Below are positions 47,359 to 57,003 of a DNA stretch of 64,000 bases, one piece after another. Every line of letters begins with the position of its first letter. The first letter of the stretch is position 1. The DNA is from JALYZC01 sp963725645 (GTDB lineage Bacteria; Actinomycetota; Thermoleophilia; Solirubrobacterales; Solirubrobacteraceae): NCBI GenBank assembly GCA_963725645.1, contig CAVRZD010000004.1:38692-102691 (forward strand), given 5' to 3'. Both the position numbers and the translations under genes were made by a program. The notes under the pieces are model-generated. The model searched no databases and was not told the DNA's origin. It saw only the letters and a program-made list of their open reading frames with translations.

Positions 47359-48621
47359 GTGGCGGCCGTCAGCGCCGCGACCTCGGGGGCGTAGGCGAAC
47401 ACCTGCGCGGCGCCGAGGCAGTTCCACGGGTCGACGACCAGGCAGTCAGACGCGGCGCTGTCCGCGATCGCCTGCAGCGTCCCCGGGCGCTCGAAGTCGG
47501 AGTGGTTGGTCGCGATCACGACGACCTCGGCGTCCAGCGACGCGACTCGCCGAAGGGCTGCGGTCGGGGTCGGCACGTGCGGGTCGTGCACCGCGACGTC
47601 GGCCAGCTCGCGCTCGAGCAGGCGGATCAGCTTGTGCGAGAGCGAGTCGCGCTCGTCGTCGGTGTCGCGCTTGAAGGCGAGGCCGAGCACGGCGACCTTG
47701 CGCCCGGCGCAGCGTGTCGCCGAGGCGCCGCTTGATCCCCTCGACCAGGAACAGCGGCACCGACTCGTTCACGCGCGAGACGGCGAGCAGCATGCCCGGC
47801 GCGTGCGAGCGCTCCTCGGAGAAGGCGAAGTCCTTGCGCAGGCAGGTGCCGGCGGTCAGGCCCGGCTGCGCGATCCCGCCGCGCGGGTAGTCGCGGTTGA
47901 TCAGGTCGATGACCTCGAACACGTTGGCCCCGTGCTGCTCGCAGTCCATCATCAGCAGGTTGGGCAGCGCGAAGTGCGTGTAGCGCAGGATGTTCGTCCA
48001 GATCTTGGCCAGCTCGGCCTGCACCGGCGTGGTCTGCACGATCGGCGCGCCGAACACCTCGAACAGCCGGCCGACCCGCTCGCCCGAGCGCCTCGCCGAC
48101 GCCGCCGACGATGCACGGCAGCGTGTCGATCTCCTCGAGGAAGCGCCCGGCGGCGATCCGCTCGGGGGCGTGGGCGACGAAGATCTCCTCGCCGACCGCG
48201 AAGCCGCGCTGCTTGGCCAGGTAGCCGGCGACGAAGTCGGTCGTGCCGGGGGCGATCGTCGAGCGCAGGATCAGGCTGTGGCCGGCGCGCAGCACCGGCA
48301 GCAGGTCGTCGAGCGCGGAGCGGATGTCGCGCATGTCGATCTCGATGTGCGAGAAGGACGGCGTGCCGAGCGTGATCACGACGTGGTCGGCCCGCGCGGC
48401 GTCGGCGACGCGGTCGGAGAGCGACAGCCGCCCGAGTCCGAGACGCGCTCGAGCAGGTCCTGCGTGCCGGCCTCGTCGAAGGGCATGCGGGCGGCGCGGA
48501 CGGCCTCGAGGCGGTCCGGGTCGTTGTCGACGCCGAGCACGGAGAGCCCGCGGTCGGCGAACGACAGTGCGAGCGGCAGGCCGACGCGGCCCAGCCCGAT
48601 GATCGAGACGTCAGGCGGCAT
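47355..48621 (-). CDS. UDP-glucose/GDP-mannose dehydrogenase family enzyme (about three frameshifts)
   Basis: NAD-dependent two-step oxidation of a nucleotide sugar to the uronic acid. The ATG at 48619-48621 gives MPPDVSIIGLGRVGLPLALS. The frame shifts near 48435, 48092 and 47712; pieces in order include LRSTIAPGTTDFVAGYLAKQ, VAHAPERIAAGRFLEEI, LAKIWTNILRYTHFALPNLL, the catalytic-cysteine region LTAGTCLRKDFAF and MLGLAFKRDTDDERDS. About 420 residues. The TCLRKD form resembles WecC-like UDP-N-acetylmannosamine dehydrogenases more than UDP-glucose dehydrogenase, and the adjacent WecG-type transferase fits a mannosaminuronate-type unit, as inference. Confidence 0.85.
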
Positions 48622-48664
48622 CAGACGCCCGTGGAGGGTAGCGGCCGCGGCGCTCGGGCCCGAG

Positions 48665-49573
48665 TCAGGACCCCCGCCCGAGGAAGCGGGTGCGCGCGTA
48701 CTGGCGCGCGAAGCCGGAGACGAAGCGCGGGTTGTAGCGCAGGTAGCGCCGCCACAGGCGGCGCGGCTCGTGGGCCAGCCGGTAGAGCCACTCCAGGCCC
48801 ATGCGCTGCATCCAGTTCGGCGCCTGCGGGACGAGGCCGGCGTGGAAGTCGAAGGCCGCGCCGACGCCCACGAGCACCGGCGCGTCGAGCGCTGTCGCGG
48901 AACTCGGCCATCCACTTCTCCTGCTTGGGCTGGCCGATGCCCACCCACACGACGTCGGCGCCGCAGGCGTTGATGTCGTCGGTCGACCTGGTCGCGCTCC
49001 TCGTCGGTCGAGCTCGCGGAAGGGCGGCGAGTAGCCGCCGACGATCTTGACGCCCGGGGTAGCGCTGGCGCAGGTTGAGCGCGCAGCTGCACGAGCGCGC
49101 CCTGGTTGCGGCCGCCGTAGAGGTACATGCACGTTCCCGGTCCTGGCCGAGCGCTCGCAGTAGCGCGCCATCAGCTCGGGGCCGTAGACCCGCGACGCGT
49201 CGTGGCCGAGCGCGCGCATGGCCCAGACGAGCGGCTGGCCGTCGGGCACGGCGAGCGCGCAGCCGAGCACGGCGTCGCGCGTCTCGGCGTCCTCCTGGGA
49301 GACCATCACGAGGTGCACGGCGGCGGCCGACACGTAGCCGCGGCCGCGGGTCGAGACCATCTCGTCGATCCAGTCCATCGTGCGCTCGTAGTCGGTCAGC
49401 GCGAGCGGGATGCCGAGGATCGGGACCTTCGCCGGGTCGGCCGGTCCGGTCGCCACGGCCGCGGTGGCGACTTCGACGGCGTCGTCCGGCACGCGGCCGA
49501 AGATGGGCTTCCAGGTGTGACCTGGCTCGTTCAAGGTCGAATCAGGGACGTGATGTGCGCTTCGGTCGGACAC
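48665..49573 (-). CDS. WecG/TagA/CpsF-family glycosyltransferase (frameshifted)
   Basis: Transfers an N-acetyl-mannosamine-type sugar to a lipid-linked acceptor at the inner membrane face. The ATG at 49571-49573 starts MSDRSAHHVPDSTLNEPGHT, an extended N-terminus. The domain has VPILGIPLALTDYERTMDWI, GYVSAAAVHLVMVSQEDAE, VPDGQPLVWAMRALGHDASR and YGPELMARYCERSA. Shifts occur near 49128, 49085, 49060, 48990 and 48890, with VWVGIGQPKQEKWM between them and AAFDFHAGLVPQAPNWMQRMGLEWL after. The end is YARTRFLGRGS. About 305 residues. The neighbouring dehydrogenase may provide its donor. Confidence 0.85.
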   Translation of the reverse strand: MSDRSAHHVPDSTLNEPGHTWKPIFGRVPDDAVEVATAAVATGPADPAKVPILGIPLALTDYERTMDWIDEMVSTRGRGYVSAAAVHLVMVSQEDAETRDAVLGCALAVPDGQPLVWAMRALGHDASRVYGPELMARYCERSARTGNVHVPLRRPQPGRARAAARSTCASATPGVKIVGGYSPPFRELDRRGARPGRPTTSTPAAPTSCGWASASPSRRSGWPSSATALDAPVLVGVGAAFDFHAGLVPQAPNWMQRMGLEWLYRLAHEPRRLWRRYLRYNPRFVSGFARQYARTRFLGRGS

Positions 49574-49730
49574 GGTGCCTCCCGGTCTCTCTAACGCGCG
49601 CCGACGAGAAAAGCTGCGGTGATGCCGCTGCCACGGCCGTAGCGGTGGTTATACCGCGTTGTGCCAATACCCCACATGTGGCCGGGGGATGCACGGAGCC
49701 TATGATCGCGGCCGCCGAGTCGGGTCGCGG
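49574..49730. other. Intergenic region, probable promoter of the leftward sugar-nucleotide operon
   Basis: No gene is seen in these 157 bases. An A+T-richer patch with GGTTATACCGCGTTGTGCC and CCAATACCCCACATGTGG lies around 49645-49680. Because the four genes from 49573 leftward are tightly packed, their transcription probably starts here. No convincing -35/-10 pair or terminator could be assigned. Confidence 0.3.
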
Positions 49731-51377
49731 TCAGCCCGCGAAGCGGCTGGCGATGTCGTACGGATACACGTAGACGCTGAGCGGCCCGGTCCGGTAGACC
49801 TGCTCGGGACGGCCGAACGCCGGGTCGGGCGGTCCGGCGACGAACGGCTGCGCCGGGTCGACGATCAGGAAGGTGCGGGTTCCCCGGCGCGCCCGGTACC
49901 ACGTCGAGATGTGGTGGAAGTAGAAGGGGCACAGCGTGAGCGCGACCGGCCGGCGGCACTCGTAGACGGGGTACACGTTCACCTTGAACTTCGACTGCCA
50001 GGTGAGGCTCGAGGCCTCCCAGTAGCCGGCGTAGCCGGTCGTCAGGTGCTCGCGCTCGAAGAACCGCAGCAGCTCGGGCTGGGCGACACGTACGGGCAGG
50101 GGGGCCGGGGCGACCCTGTCCCGGGCGAGGCCGACCACCCCGGCGAGGGCGAACACCGACACCGCCGCGGGCACCAGCGTGCGTGCCCAACCTGGCCGGT
50201 CGAGCAGGAGCGGCGCCGTGGCCGCGGCGGCGTAGAGGAGCGGGACGGCGTAGCGCACCGCGGTGAGGTCGACGGGGGCGGTGCTCAGCACGAACGCGAG
50301 CGCGACCAGCCCGGCGCCCAGGCCCCAGAAGAGCACGAAGGCCGGGCGGCCGAGTGGCGCGGTCGCGTCACCGAAGGCCGGCTCGCGCAGCAGGCGGCGC
50401 AGCAGGACGAACGGCACGACGACCGCGACGAGCGCGATCACGGCGCAGGCGAGGGTGAGCGCGCCCTGGGCTCCCACGTGCTGGTGGAAGAGATAGCCGT
50501 TGCCCAGCGTGAGCACGACCTGGAACAGCAGCTTCAGGTTGGCCACGAACTGGTCGAAGCTCGCGAACACCGCGGGCGGCGGCGTCGTCGAGAAGCCCTC
50601 GGCGCGCATGATGGCGCTCGCCACCGCGCCGACGACGCCGGTCACGGCCGTGGTCGCGACCACGACGAGCGCGACGCGCCGCGCCGGAGCGGTCCGGTAC
50701 AGCGCCCATAGGCCGAGGCCGGCCAGCGCGAACGGCCCGACCGCGGCGATCCACGCCAGCGAGTCCGAGGCCGAGTTCGCGCCCGCCACGAGCCCGATGC
50801 CGAGCGCGCCCGCGACCGCGCCGCGGCCACCCCGCGCCGCCGGAACGGTCGCCACCAGGACCAGGTAGGCCGCCAGCACGCTGAGTGTGAACCAGGTCGA
50901 GGCGTGCAGCGTCGGCGAGAAGAGGTTGGCGAGCACCTCGGGGCTGGCGCACACGAGCGCCACCGCGGTCAGCGCGGCCGCGCGCCGGCCGGCCACGCGC
51001 CACGACGCCCACGAGACCAACCCGGCGCCGAGCAGCGCGAAGGCGTAGGGCGCGGCCTCCCAGATCTGCCGGTGCAGGGGCAGCGGCTTCGTGATAAGGA
51101 AGAACCACAGCGTCGTGTACCAGCCGTATTGGCCCAGCACGACGTGGCGGCCCGACGGGGCGCTGCCCAGCGTCTGGGCGATCACGTCCGCGGCCGAGGA
51201 GTCGCTGACCCAGTTCGTCGCGTCGACCAGCTGGCTGAACTTCACCACGACGAGCACGAGATAGATGGCGCCGATCAGGAGCGGGATCCAGAACGCGGCG
51301 CGATCGGCGAGCGCACGGCGGTCGAGCGCGCGGAGGCGGCCGACGGGCCCGGCGGGGTCGCGTACCTGTGTCGACAT
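49731..51377 (-). CDS. Multi-pass membrane protein, possible GT-C glycosyltransferase
   Basis: A 548-residue membrane protein with around ten to twelve hydrophobic segments (for example FWIPLLIGAIYLVLVVVKF and AALTAVALVCASPEVLANLF), an early loop WVSDSSAADVIAQTLGSAP with acidic residues as in GT-C enzymes, and a C-terminal soluble region (about 430-548) with several aromatic residues and the cysteine pair YPVYECRRPVALTLCPFYFH. The topology resembles dolichyl- or polyprenyl-phosphate sugar transferases, but no defining motif is visible. ATG at 51375-51377. It lies 9 bases downstream of the next gene on the same strand. Confidence 0.75.
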   Translation of the reverse strand: MSTQVRDPAGPVGRLRALDRRALADRAAFWIPLLIGAIYLVLVVVKFSQLVDATNWVSDSSAADVIAQTLGSAPSGRHVVLGQYGWYTTLWFFLITKPLPLHRQIWEAAPYAFALLGAGLVSWASWRVAGRRAAALTAVALVCASPEVLANLFSPTLHASTWFTLSVLAAYLVLVATVPAARGGRGAVAGALGIGLVAGANSASDSLAWIAAVGPFALAGLGLWALYRTAPARRVALVVVATTAVTGVVGAVASAIMRAEGFSTTPPPAVFASFDQFVANLKLLFQVVLTLGNGYLFHQHVGAQGALTLACAVIALVAVVVPFVLLRRLLREPAFGDATAPLGRPAFVLFWGLGAGLVALAFVLSTAPVDLTAVRYAVPLLYAAAATAPLLLDRPGWARTLVPAAVSVFALAGVVGLARDRVAPAPLPVRVAQPELLRFFEREHLTTGYAGYWEASSLTWQSKFKVNVYPVYECRRPVALTLCPFYFHHISTWYRARRGTRTFLIVDPAQPFVAGPPDPAFGRPEQVYRTGPLSVYVYPYDIASRFAG

Positions 51378-51386
51378 GAGCCCTGG

Positions 51387-52040
51387 CTATCCCTGGCGGC
51401 GCGTGGCGCGCGAGCGCGCGAGGTCGCGCGCCATCATCAGCCACCGGCGCGCGACCGTGTAGCCCGGATAGTGCCGGAAGCGGGGGTGGGGCGCGGGGTC
51501 GTGAACCGTCGAGTTCCACTCGTTGGGCAGGAACTGCGTGCGGTCCCGCCACGCCGACGGGCGCACCGGGTTCGGGTGCTCGACGTCGTAGCCGAGCAGG
51601 TCGAGGACCCCGGCGTTCTCCCACCACTGGTGCTCCGCGTAGGCGTCGGCGTTCCACAGCGCGTCGAGGAACTCCGCGGCCGCCGGGCCGGAGCCGAGCA
51701 GCAGCACGCCGGTGTTGGGGAAGCGAAGGCCGTCATAGCGGTGCTCGACGAGCGCGAGGAAGCGCTCGGGGTCGCGCCGCGACGCGATGTCCTCGCTCGG
51801 GTCCACGATCACGACGTCGGCGTCCAGCCAGAGGAGGACGTCGTAGCGCGGCAGCAGGTCGCGCAGCAGGGCGACCTTGCTCCACGGGGCTGGGCGGCTG
51901 TGCTCGTAGGGCTCGGTCAGGAGTCGCAGGTCGTAGCCGTGCCGTCGGGCGTAGGGCACGAAGGAGCGCCGCGCCAGGCGCAGCAGCCGCGCCTGCGGGC
52001 CGGTGCCGATCGAGCACAGCGCCTTGCGGGGAGCGTTCAC
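51387..52040 (-). CDS. Nucleotide-diphospho-sugar transferase-like (GT-A, galactosyltransferase-type)
   Basis: A 217-residue protein, GTG start at 52038-52040 overlapping the previous stop (GTGA). It has the GT-A signature region RSFVPYARRHGYDLRLLTEP, then APWSKVALLRDLLPRYDVLLWLDADVV with the D-x-D metal site, FPNTGVLLLGSGPAAAEFLD and WWENAGVLDLLGYDVEH, as in GT34/galactosyltransferase-like families (PF03407/PF05637 type). It is short but complete for this group. Sugar and acceptor unknown. Confidence 0.8.
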   Translation of the reverse strand: MNAPRKALCSIGTGPQARLLRLARRSFVPYARRHGYDLRLLTEPYEHSRPAPWSKVALLRDLLPRYDVLLWLDADVVIVDPSEDIASRRDPERFLALVEHRYDGLRFPNTGVLLLGSGPAAAEFLDALWNADAYAEHQWWENAGVLDLLGYDVEHPNPVRPSAWRDRTQFLPNEWNSTVHDPAPHPRFRHYPGYTVARRWLMMARDLARSRATRRQG

Positions 52041-52795
52041 GGGGCGGGCGCGGCGGCGCGGTCGGCCCATTTGGAGACAAAGTGGCGGCGGTTGCGCCGG
52101 TCGATGCTCCAGACGCTCTCCGAGCGGCCGTCGAAGCGCATGCGCCGCCACGGCCGCCACGTGGCCGTGGCGGCGAAGGCGTGCTCGTGTCCGATGCCGG
52201 CCACGGCGTAGCACCGCAGGCCGAGGTCGAGCCGGACCGCGGTGCAATAGTCGGCTTCCTCGTAGGAGAACGGGGCGTAGGCCTCGTCGAAGCCGCCCAC
52301 GGCGTCGAACGTCTCGCGCCGCGTGGCGAACAGGAAGCCGGAGACGACCTCGCACTCGCGCACCTCCCCGTCCTCCAGGCCGTCGAGGTCGACCCACTCG
52401 AGATGGCGGCCGCGGGCAACGTCCCAACGCGTGCCCACCGGGCCGACGACGCCCGCCTCGGGTCGATCGCGCAGCGCCTCATGGAGCCGGCGCAGCGCCC
52501 CGGGCGCGAGCCGGACGTCGTCGTTGGCGAAGCACAGCGTTTCGCCGGCGGCGTGAGCGGCGGCGGCGTTCCACCCCGGAGCGACGCCGCGGTTGACCTC
52601 CGAGGCGACCGTGCGGGCGCCCTCCGGCACGCCGGCCTCCTCGGCGCCGATGCCGTTGAGTGCGACCACGAGCTCCCCCGCCCGACCGTCGAGCGCGGCC
52701 GGCAGGTCGGCCGCGAGCGTCGCCACGTCGGGCGCGTCGTGGGCGCGGTAGACGGGCACGCAGACCGACATGTCGGGCGCGGGTGGCGGCGGCAT
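52037..52795 (-). CDS. GT2 glycosyltransferase
   Basis: A 252-residue GT-A enzyme, ATG at 52793-52795. It reads MSVCVPVYRAHDAPDVATLA, VVALNGIGAEEAGVPEGA, VNRGVAPGWNAAAAHAAGE, TLCFANDDVRLAPGALRRLH (the N/D-D motif is NDD) and the acceptor segment GGFDEAYAPFSYEEADYCTAV (EE-x-D). This matches rhamnosyltransferase-like GT2 proteins. Upstream in-frame sequence is antisense to the next gene and was not used. Operon with the two genes downstream. Confidence 0.87.
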   Translation of the reverse strand: MPPPPAPDMSVCVPVYRAHDAPDVATLAADLPAALDGRAGELVVALNGIGAEEAGVPEGARTVASEVNRGVAPGWNAAAAHAAGETLCFANDDVRLAPGALRRLHEALRDRPEAGVVGPVGTRWDVARGRHLEWVDLDGLEDGEVRECEVVSGFLFATRRETFDAVGGFDEAYAPFSYEEADYCTAVRLDLGLRCYAVAGIGHEHAFAATATWRPWRRMRFDGRSESVWSIDRRNRRHFVSKWADRAAAPAP

Positions 52796-52837
52796 GGCGC
52801 CAGATGCTACGAGCCGATCCCGTGCGACACTCCGCCC

Positions 52838-53894
52838 GTGCCGAGGATCCTGTTCGTGAATCCGAACTTCGACGATTTTCTGTCGGACGGCCTGTTCCAC
52901 GGCCTGCGCACCGTACTCGGCGATCGAGTGCTCGACTTCCCGAAGGCCGAGCCGATGTACTCGGCCCATCCGCGGGAGTACAGCGACCGACTCCACGGCC
53001 GCGGGTTCACCCTCTACCGACTGCTCGAGGACATCCCGCTCGATCGCAACCGGTGCCTTCACCGCGCGAGCGAGGGCGAGTTCGACCTCGTCGTGTTCTC
53101 CGACATCTGGCGCACGTTCGGGCTCTACACCGAGTGGATTCCCCAGCTGCGCGGGCAGCGCGTCGCCGTCATCGACGCCGCCGACCGCGTCGAGCCCTAC
53201 CCCTACGCCGGACTGTGGTGGCGCGTGCGCCACTGGTGGCCTCCCCCGCGCGCACAACCGGACCGAGTTCTTCAAGCGCGAGATCACGCCGCTGACGTAC
53301 TGGTTTCGCTCCTACCTGCTGCTCCCGGGGCCGGTCGGGCGCCGCCTCGGGCTGCTGCGGCGGATGCGCCCGATCGCCTTCTCGATCCCCGAGGAGAAGA
53401 TCGTGGCCGAGCCCCCGGTGAAGGAGAAGCTGCTGGCGGCGCACGTCGTCGACGAGGAGGTCGCCAATCGGGTCGGCGCGAGCAGCACCTACGTCTTCGA
53501 CGCCGAGGAGGACTACTACGCCGACCTCCGCGCGTCGCGGTTCGGCGTCACGACCAAGCGCGCGGGCTGGGACTGCCTGCGCCACTACGAGCTGGCGGCC
53601 AACGGCTGCGTGCCCTGCTTCCGCGACCTGGACCGCAAGCCGGCCAGCTGCGCGCCGCACGGCCTCGACGAGTCCAACTGCGTCACCTACCACGACGCCG
53701 ACGGCCTGCTGGCCACCCTCGACGCCATCGACGACGACGAGTACGAGCGCCTCCAGCGTGGAGCGCTCGCCTGGGCGCGGGCGAACACGACGCGCGAGCG
53801 CGCGCTCGCGTTCCTCGCGGCGCTCGACCTCGCGGCGGGCGAGCCCGCCCCGCACGAGCCGATCGCCGCACCGCCGCCGCCCGCCGCGCGCTGA
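52838..53894 (+). CDS. Unrecognised protein in the polysaccharide locus, glycosyltransferase-like (one frameshift)
   Basis: GTG start at 52838: PRILFVNPNFDDFLSDGLFHG. The first part has DLVVFSDIWRTFGLYTEWIP and RVAVIDAADRVEPYPYAG. Near 53250 the frame shifts by one base and continues AHNRTEFFKREITPLTYWFR, then SSTYVFDAEEDYYADLRASR, TTKRAGWDCLRHYELAANGC and the cysteine-rich VPCFRDLDRKPASCAPHGLD. Length is about 352 residues. A D-x-D-like stretch and the H-Y-E-x-x-A-x-G-C-x-P motif recall CgeB/GT1-like proteins, but I cannot assign a family with confidence. It overlaps the flippase start by one base (TGATG), so it acts in the same pathway. Confidence 0.55.
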
Positions 53895-55387
53895 TGGCCA
53901 TCGACGCGGAGCGCGACGTCGCCGGCCCGGCGGAGCCGCTCGCGGCGGTCGACGACGTCCTGGACTCCGGCCAGGCCGGGGGCAAGATCATCCGCGGCGG
54001 CGCGGTACGCACCGCCTCGTATGTCGGCGGCATCCTGGTGGGGCTCGTCTCGACGCCGTTCATGGTTCGCCATCTCGGCGTCGTCGACTTCGGCCGCTAC
54101 GTCACCGTCACGTCGCTGATCTTCATCGTCGCCGGGCTGACGGAGGGGGGTCTGACCTCGATCGGGGTCCGCGAATACGCGGTCCGCGACGCGGCGGGTG
54201 GCGCGGCACTCATGCGCCAGCTGCTCGGGCTGCGGATCGTGCTGACCGGGGCCGGGGTCATCGCGGCGCTGTGCTGGGCGCTGCTCGCGGGCTACACCGA
54301 CGTGGTCGTCGTCGGCACGGCGGTGTCCGGCCTCGGCCTGCTGCTCGTCAACTACCACGGCGCGTTCTACGTCCCGCTGAGCGTCCGGCTCCGCCTGGGC
54401 ACGCTGGCGCTGATCGACCTCTTCCGCCAGGTGCTCACGGCGGCGTTCATCATCCTGCTGGTCCTGGCCGGCGCCAGCCTGGGGGCGTTCTTCTGGGTGT
54501 CGGTCGCCGTCGGCGCGCTCACGCTCGCCCTCGTGCTCTTCATCGTGCGCGGGACGACGCCGGTGCTCCCCAGCGCCAGCCCCCGGCAGTGGGGCGAGCT
54601 GCTGCGCGAGAGCCTGCCGTTCGCGGCGGCGGTGGCGGTCGGCGTTCTCTACTTCCGCGTCGCCGTGATCCTGATGTCGGTCGTCGCCTCGGGGTTCGAG
54701 ACCGGCCTCTACAGCGTCGGCTTTCGCATCATCGAGCTGGTCAGCGGGGTGCCCTGGCTGCTGATCTCCGCGGCGCTGCCGGTCCTCACCCGCGCCGCGC
54801 GGGCGGACGCCGAGCGCATGCAGTACACGATGCAGCGCCTGTTCGAGGTCTCGCTGATCCTCGGGACGTCGGTGGCCATCGGCGTCGGGCTGGGCGCTCC
54901 GTTCGCGATCGCGGTGGTGGGCGGGCACAAGTTCGACGACGCGATCCCGGTGCTGTCGATCCTCGGCGTCGCGATGGTCGGAACGTTCCTCGTGGCGACC
55001 TGGAGCCATGGCCTGCTCTCGCTGCGCCGCAACCGCGCGCTGCTGTTCGCCAACGCGCTGGCATTGGTCGTGGGGATCGCGCTGACGCTCGCGCTCGCGC
55101 CCGACCACGGTGCGGTCGGTGGCGCGATCGCCACCACGGTAACGGAGTTCGTGCTCGCCGGGACGTACGCCGTCCTGCTCGTGCGCGGCCGCCGCGACCT
55201 GCGCCCGTCGCTCGCGATCGTGCCGCGGGTCCTCCTTGCCGCGGCGCTCGCCGTCGGGCCGATGCTGCTGCTCGGCCTGCCGTCGGTGGTGAAGGCGATC
55301 GTGGCGTCGGTGGTGTTCTTCGCCGTGGTGCTCGCGACGCGCGCGGTGCCGCCCGAGGTCATGGAGGCGATGCGGCGCCGGGTGTGA
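53894..55387 (+). CDS. Wzx-type polysaccharide flippase
   Basis: A 497-residue membrane protein of the MATE/MOP exporter superfamily, which flips lipid-linked oligosaccharides across the inner membrane. After a soluble start the helices begin with GGAVRTASYVGGILVGLVST, and about fourteen hydrophobic segments follow, including TVTSLIFIVAGLTEGGLTSI, LPFAAAVAVGVLYFRVAVIL, SLILGTSVAIGVGLGAPFAI and IVPRVLLAAALAVGPMLLLG. Charged residues (YRE, FR) within the early helices fit Wzx. ATG at 53894 is preferred over upstream in-frame codons. It is needed for export of the whole locus product. Confidence 0.9.
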   Translation: MAIDAERDVAGPAEPLAAVDDVLDSGQAGGKIIRGGAVRTASYVGGILVGLVSTPFMVRHLGVVDFGRYVTVTSLIFIVAGLTEGGLTSIGVREYAVRDAAGGAALMRQLLGLRIVLTGAGVIAALCWALLAGYTDVVVVGTAVSGLGLLLVNYHGAFYVPLSVRLRLGTLALIDLFRQVLTAAFIILLVLAGASLGAFFWVSVAVGALTLALVLFIVRGTTPVLPSASPRQWGELLRESLPFAAAVAVGVLYFRVAVILMSVVASGFETGLYSVGFRIIELVSGVPWLLISAALPVLTRAARADAERMQYTMQRLFEVSLILGTSVAIGVGLGAPFAIAVVGGHKFDDAIPVLSILGVAMVGTFLVATWSHGLLSLRRNRALLFANALALVVGIALTLALAPDHGAVGGAIATTVTEFVLAGTYAVLLVRGRRDLRPSLAIVPRVLLAAALAVGPMLLLGLPSVVKAIVASVVFFAVVLATRAVPPEVMEAMRRRV

Positions 55388-55388
55388 T

Positions 55389-56226
55389 TCAGCCGCCGTC
55401 GCGGCGGATCGCGAGGCCGATGCCCATGTGCGTCGCGCCGGTCGCGGCCGTCACCTCGGGGTATTGGTCGACGAACTCCAGGAACTCGAACTCGTCGGCG
55501 TAGTCCTCCTTCACCGCCTTCCAGACCGCTTGCACGTCCGGCACCAGTGCGCTGACGATGTCGTGCATCGCGATCAGCCGCGCCGAGCCGCGCACCGACT
55601 CGAAGTCGCGCCGGCAGGCCTCGCGCGTGTGCAGCCCGTCGATGAACACGAGGTCGAAGTCCGCCTGCCCGCGCACCCAGCGGGCGAACCCGTCCGCCTG
55701 GGTGTCGGCCTGCACGACCCGCACTGCCGGCTGCGCGAGCGGGTAGCCGAGTAGCGGCGGCGGTGGCTCGATGTCGACCGCGACCGCCTCCGATAGCGGG
55801 GTGAAGCGCGACAGGTACTCGACCGTCGTGACGAAGCTGCCGCCGTGTCGCACGCCGATCTCGAGGTATCGCTCGACCTTCCGGCCGGAGACCTCGATCA
55901 GGTACGGGGCGAACTGCATGGGGTACTGCCACAGGCGCAGGCCGCGGCCCATCTGCGGCCACATGTCCGGCGGAAACTGCTCGAGGATCTCGTCGTTGAG
56001 GCCGGATCTCGAGGAGGAGACGCGCCAGCCGGTCGGAATCGGCGAGCGCGGCGTCCGGGGCCGTGCCGATCACGGCGACCGCGTCGAGGTCGATCACCCG
56101 GCGGCGGTCGGCACGCGCTCCCAGCCACCGCTGGATCGGGTCCACCACGCGCTGAGGCAGCACGGCCTTGGCGAGCGCGGCGATGGCGCGCCACACCCGC
56201 CGGGCGACGTGCGTCACGCCCGTCAT
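55389..56226 (-). CDS. Class I SAM-dependent methyltransferase (one frameshift)
   Basis: ATG at 56224-56226, VTHVARRVWRAIAALAKAVL. Near 56000 the frame shifts: LARLLLEIR in one frame continues as NDEILEQFPPDMWPQMGRGL in another. The catalytic part has KVERYLEIGVRHGGSFVTTV (motif I), AVAVDIEPPPPLLGYP and FDLVFIDGLHTREACRRDFE, as in Methyltransf_24 or cephalosporin-hydroxylase-like enzymes. Joined length is about 279 residues. It overlaps the next methyltransferase by four bases (ATGA) and is probably a sugar O-methyltransferase of the polysaccharide. Confidence 0.78.
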
Positions 56227-56997
56227 GCGTGCGCCCGAGGACGCAGATCGGCCCAGTGCATGCCGGGCGGCCGCGCCTCGTCGAGCGCGATGGCCCGCAA
56301 CGTCGGGGGCAGGAACGCGAGCTCGTCGACGCCGCCGGGGTCGCGGGCGCGAGCGGCGATCAGCTCGAGGTCGTGCGTCGGGCGAAACCGATCCCTGATG
56401 GTCCGCGTCGTCGCCGGGTCGAGGAAGTCGTGCAGCTCGACGAGGATCCGCCAGCGGCGGAGCGGCGAGATCTGTTCGGGCCGGAGGAGGGCGAGCTCGC
56501 AGCCCTCGCAATCCATCACCAGCGCGACGTCGTCGTCCGGAAGCGCGCGCAGCGTGTCGGGGGTGCACTCGCCGGCGACGGCCACGCGGTCGGCGACGTC
56601 GTTGAGCTCGGCGAGCGTGCGGCACCGCCGCTGCTCGTCCTCGTTGAGGTCGAACGCCAGGACCCGCGCCCGGGGGAGCCGCCGTGCCAGTCCAACCGCG
56701 TAGTAGCCCTCGCCGGCGCCGACGTTGACGACGGTCGCCGGCTCGCCGTCGATCAGCCGTTCGACGGCCGGGTGGAGCTCGAGTTCGTAGGTCCCCAGGA
56801 GCTTCGGGACCTGGACCAGGTCATCGGGGTAGCGCAGGTCGGCGAAGGGGCCGTGCCGAACGACCTGGTCGTGGCGCTCGCGGTACAGGCGGCCGACCCG
56901 GGCGGCGCGTCGCACCAGACGCCGCTCCCGCTGGTGCTGGTGCCGGGCCTTGGCCCATCCCGGTACGACCCTCGACAGCGCGGCTCGGGCTACCCAT
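56223..56997 (-). CDS. FkbM-family SAM methyltransferase (start uncertain, probable frameshift)
   Basis: The C-terminal 230 residues are clear: VRRAARVGRLYRERHDQVV, GPFADLRYPDDLVQVPKLLG, EPATVVNVGAGEGYYAVGLA (motif I), RVLAFDLNEDEQRRC and VALVMDCEGCELALLRPEQ, a FkbM-type O-methyltransferase. The first in-frame start is GTG at 56913-56915; an ATG at 56995-56997 precedes a natural-looking N-terminus in another frame, so a one-base indel is likely. The frame is also open upstream into the next methyltransferase, and I judge this an artefact of that indel rather than a real fusion. Confidence 0.7.
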
Positions 56998-57003
56998 CGC
57001 GGA

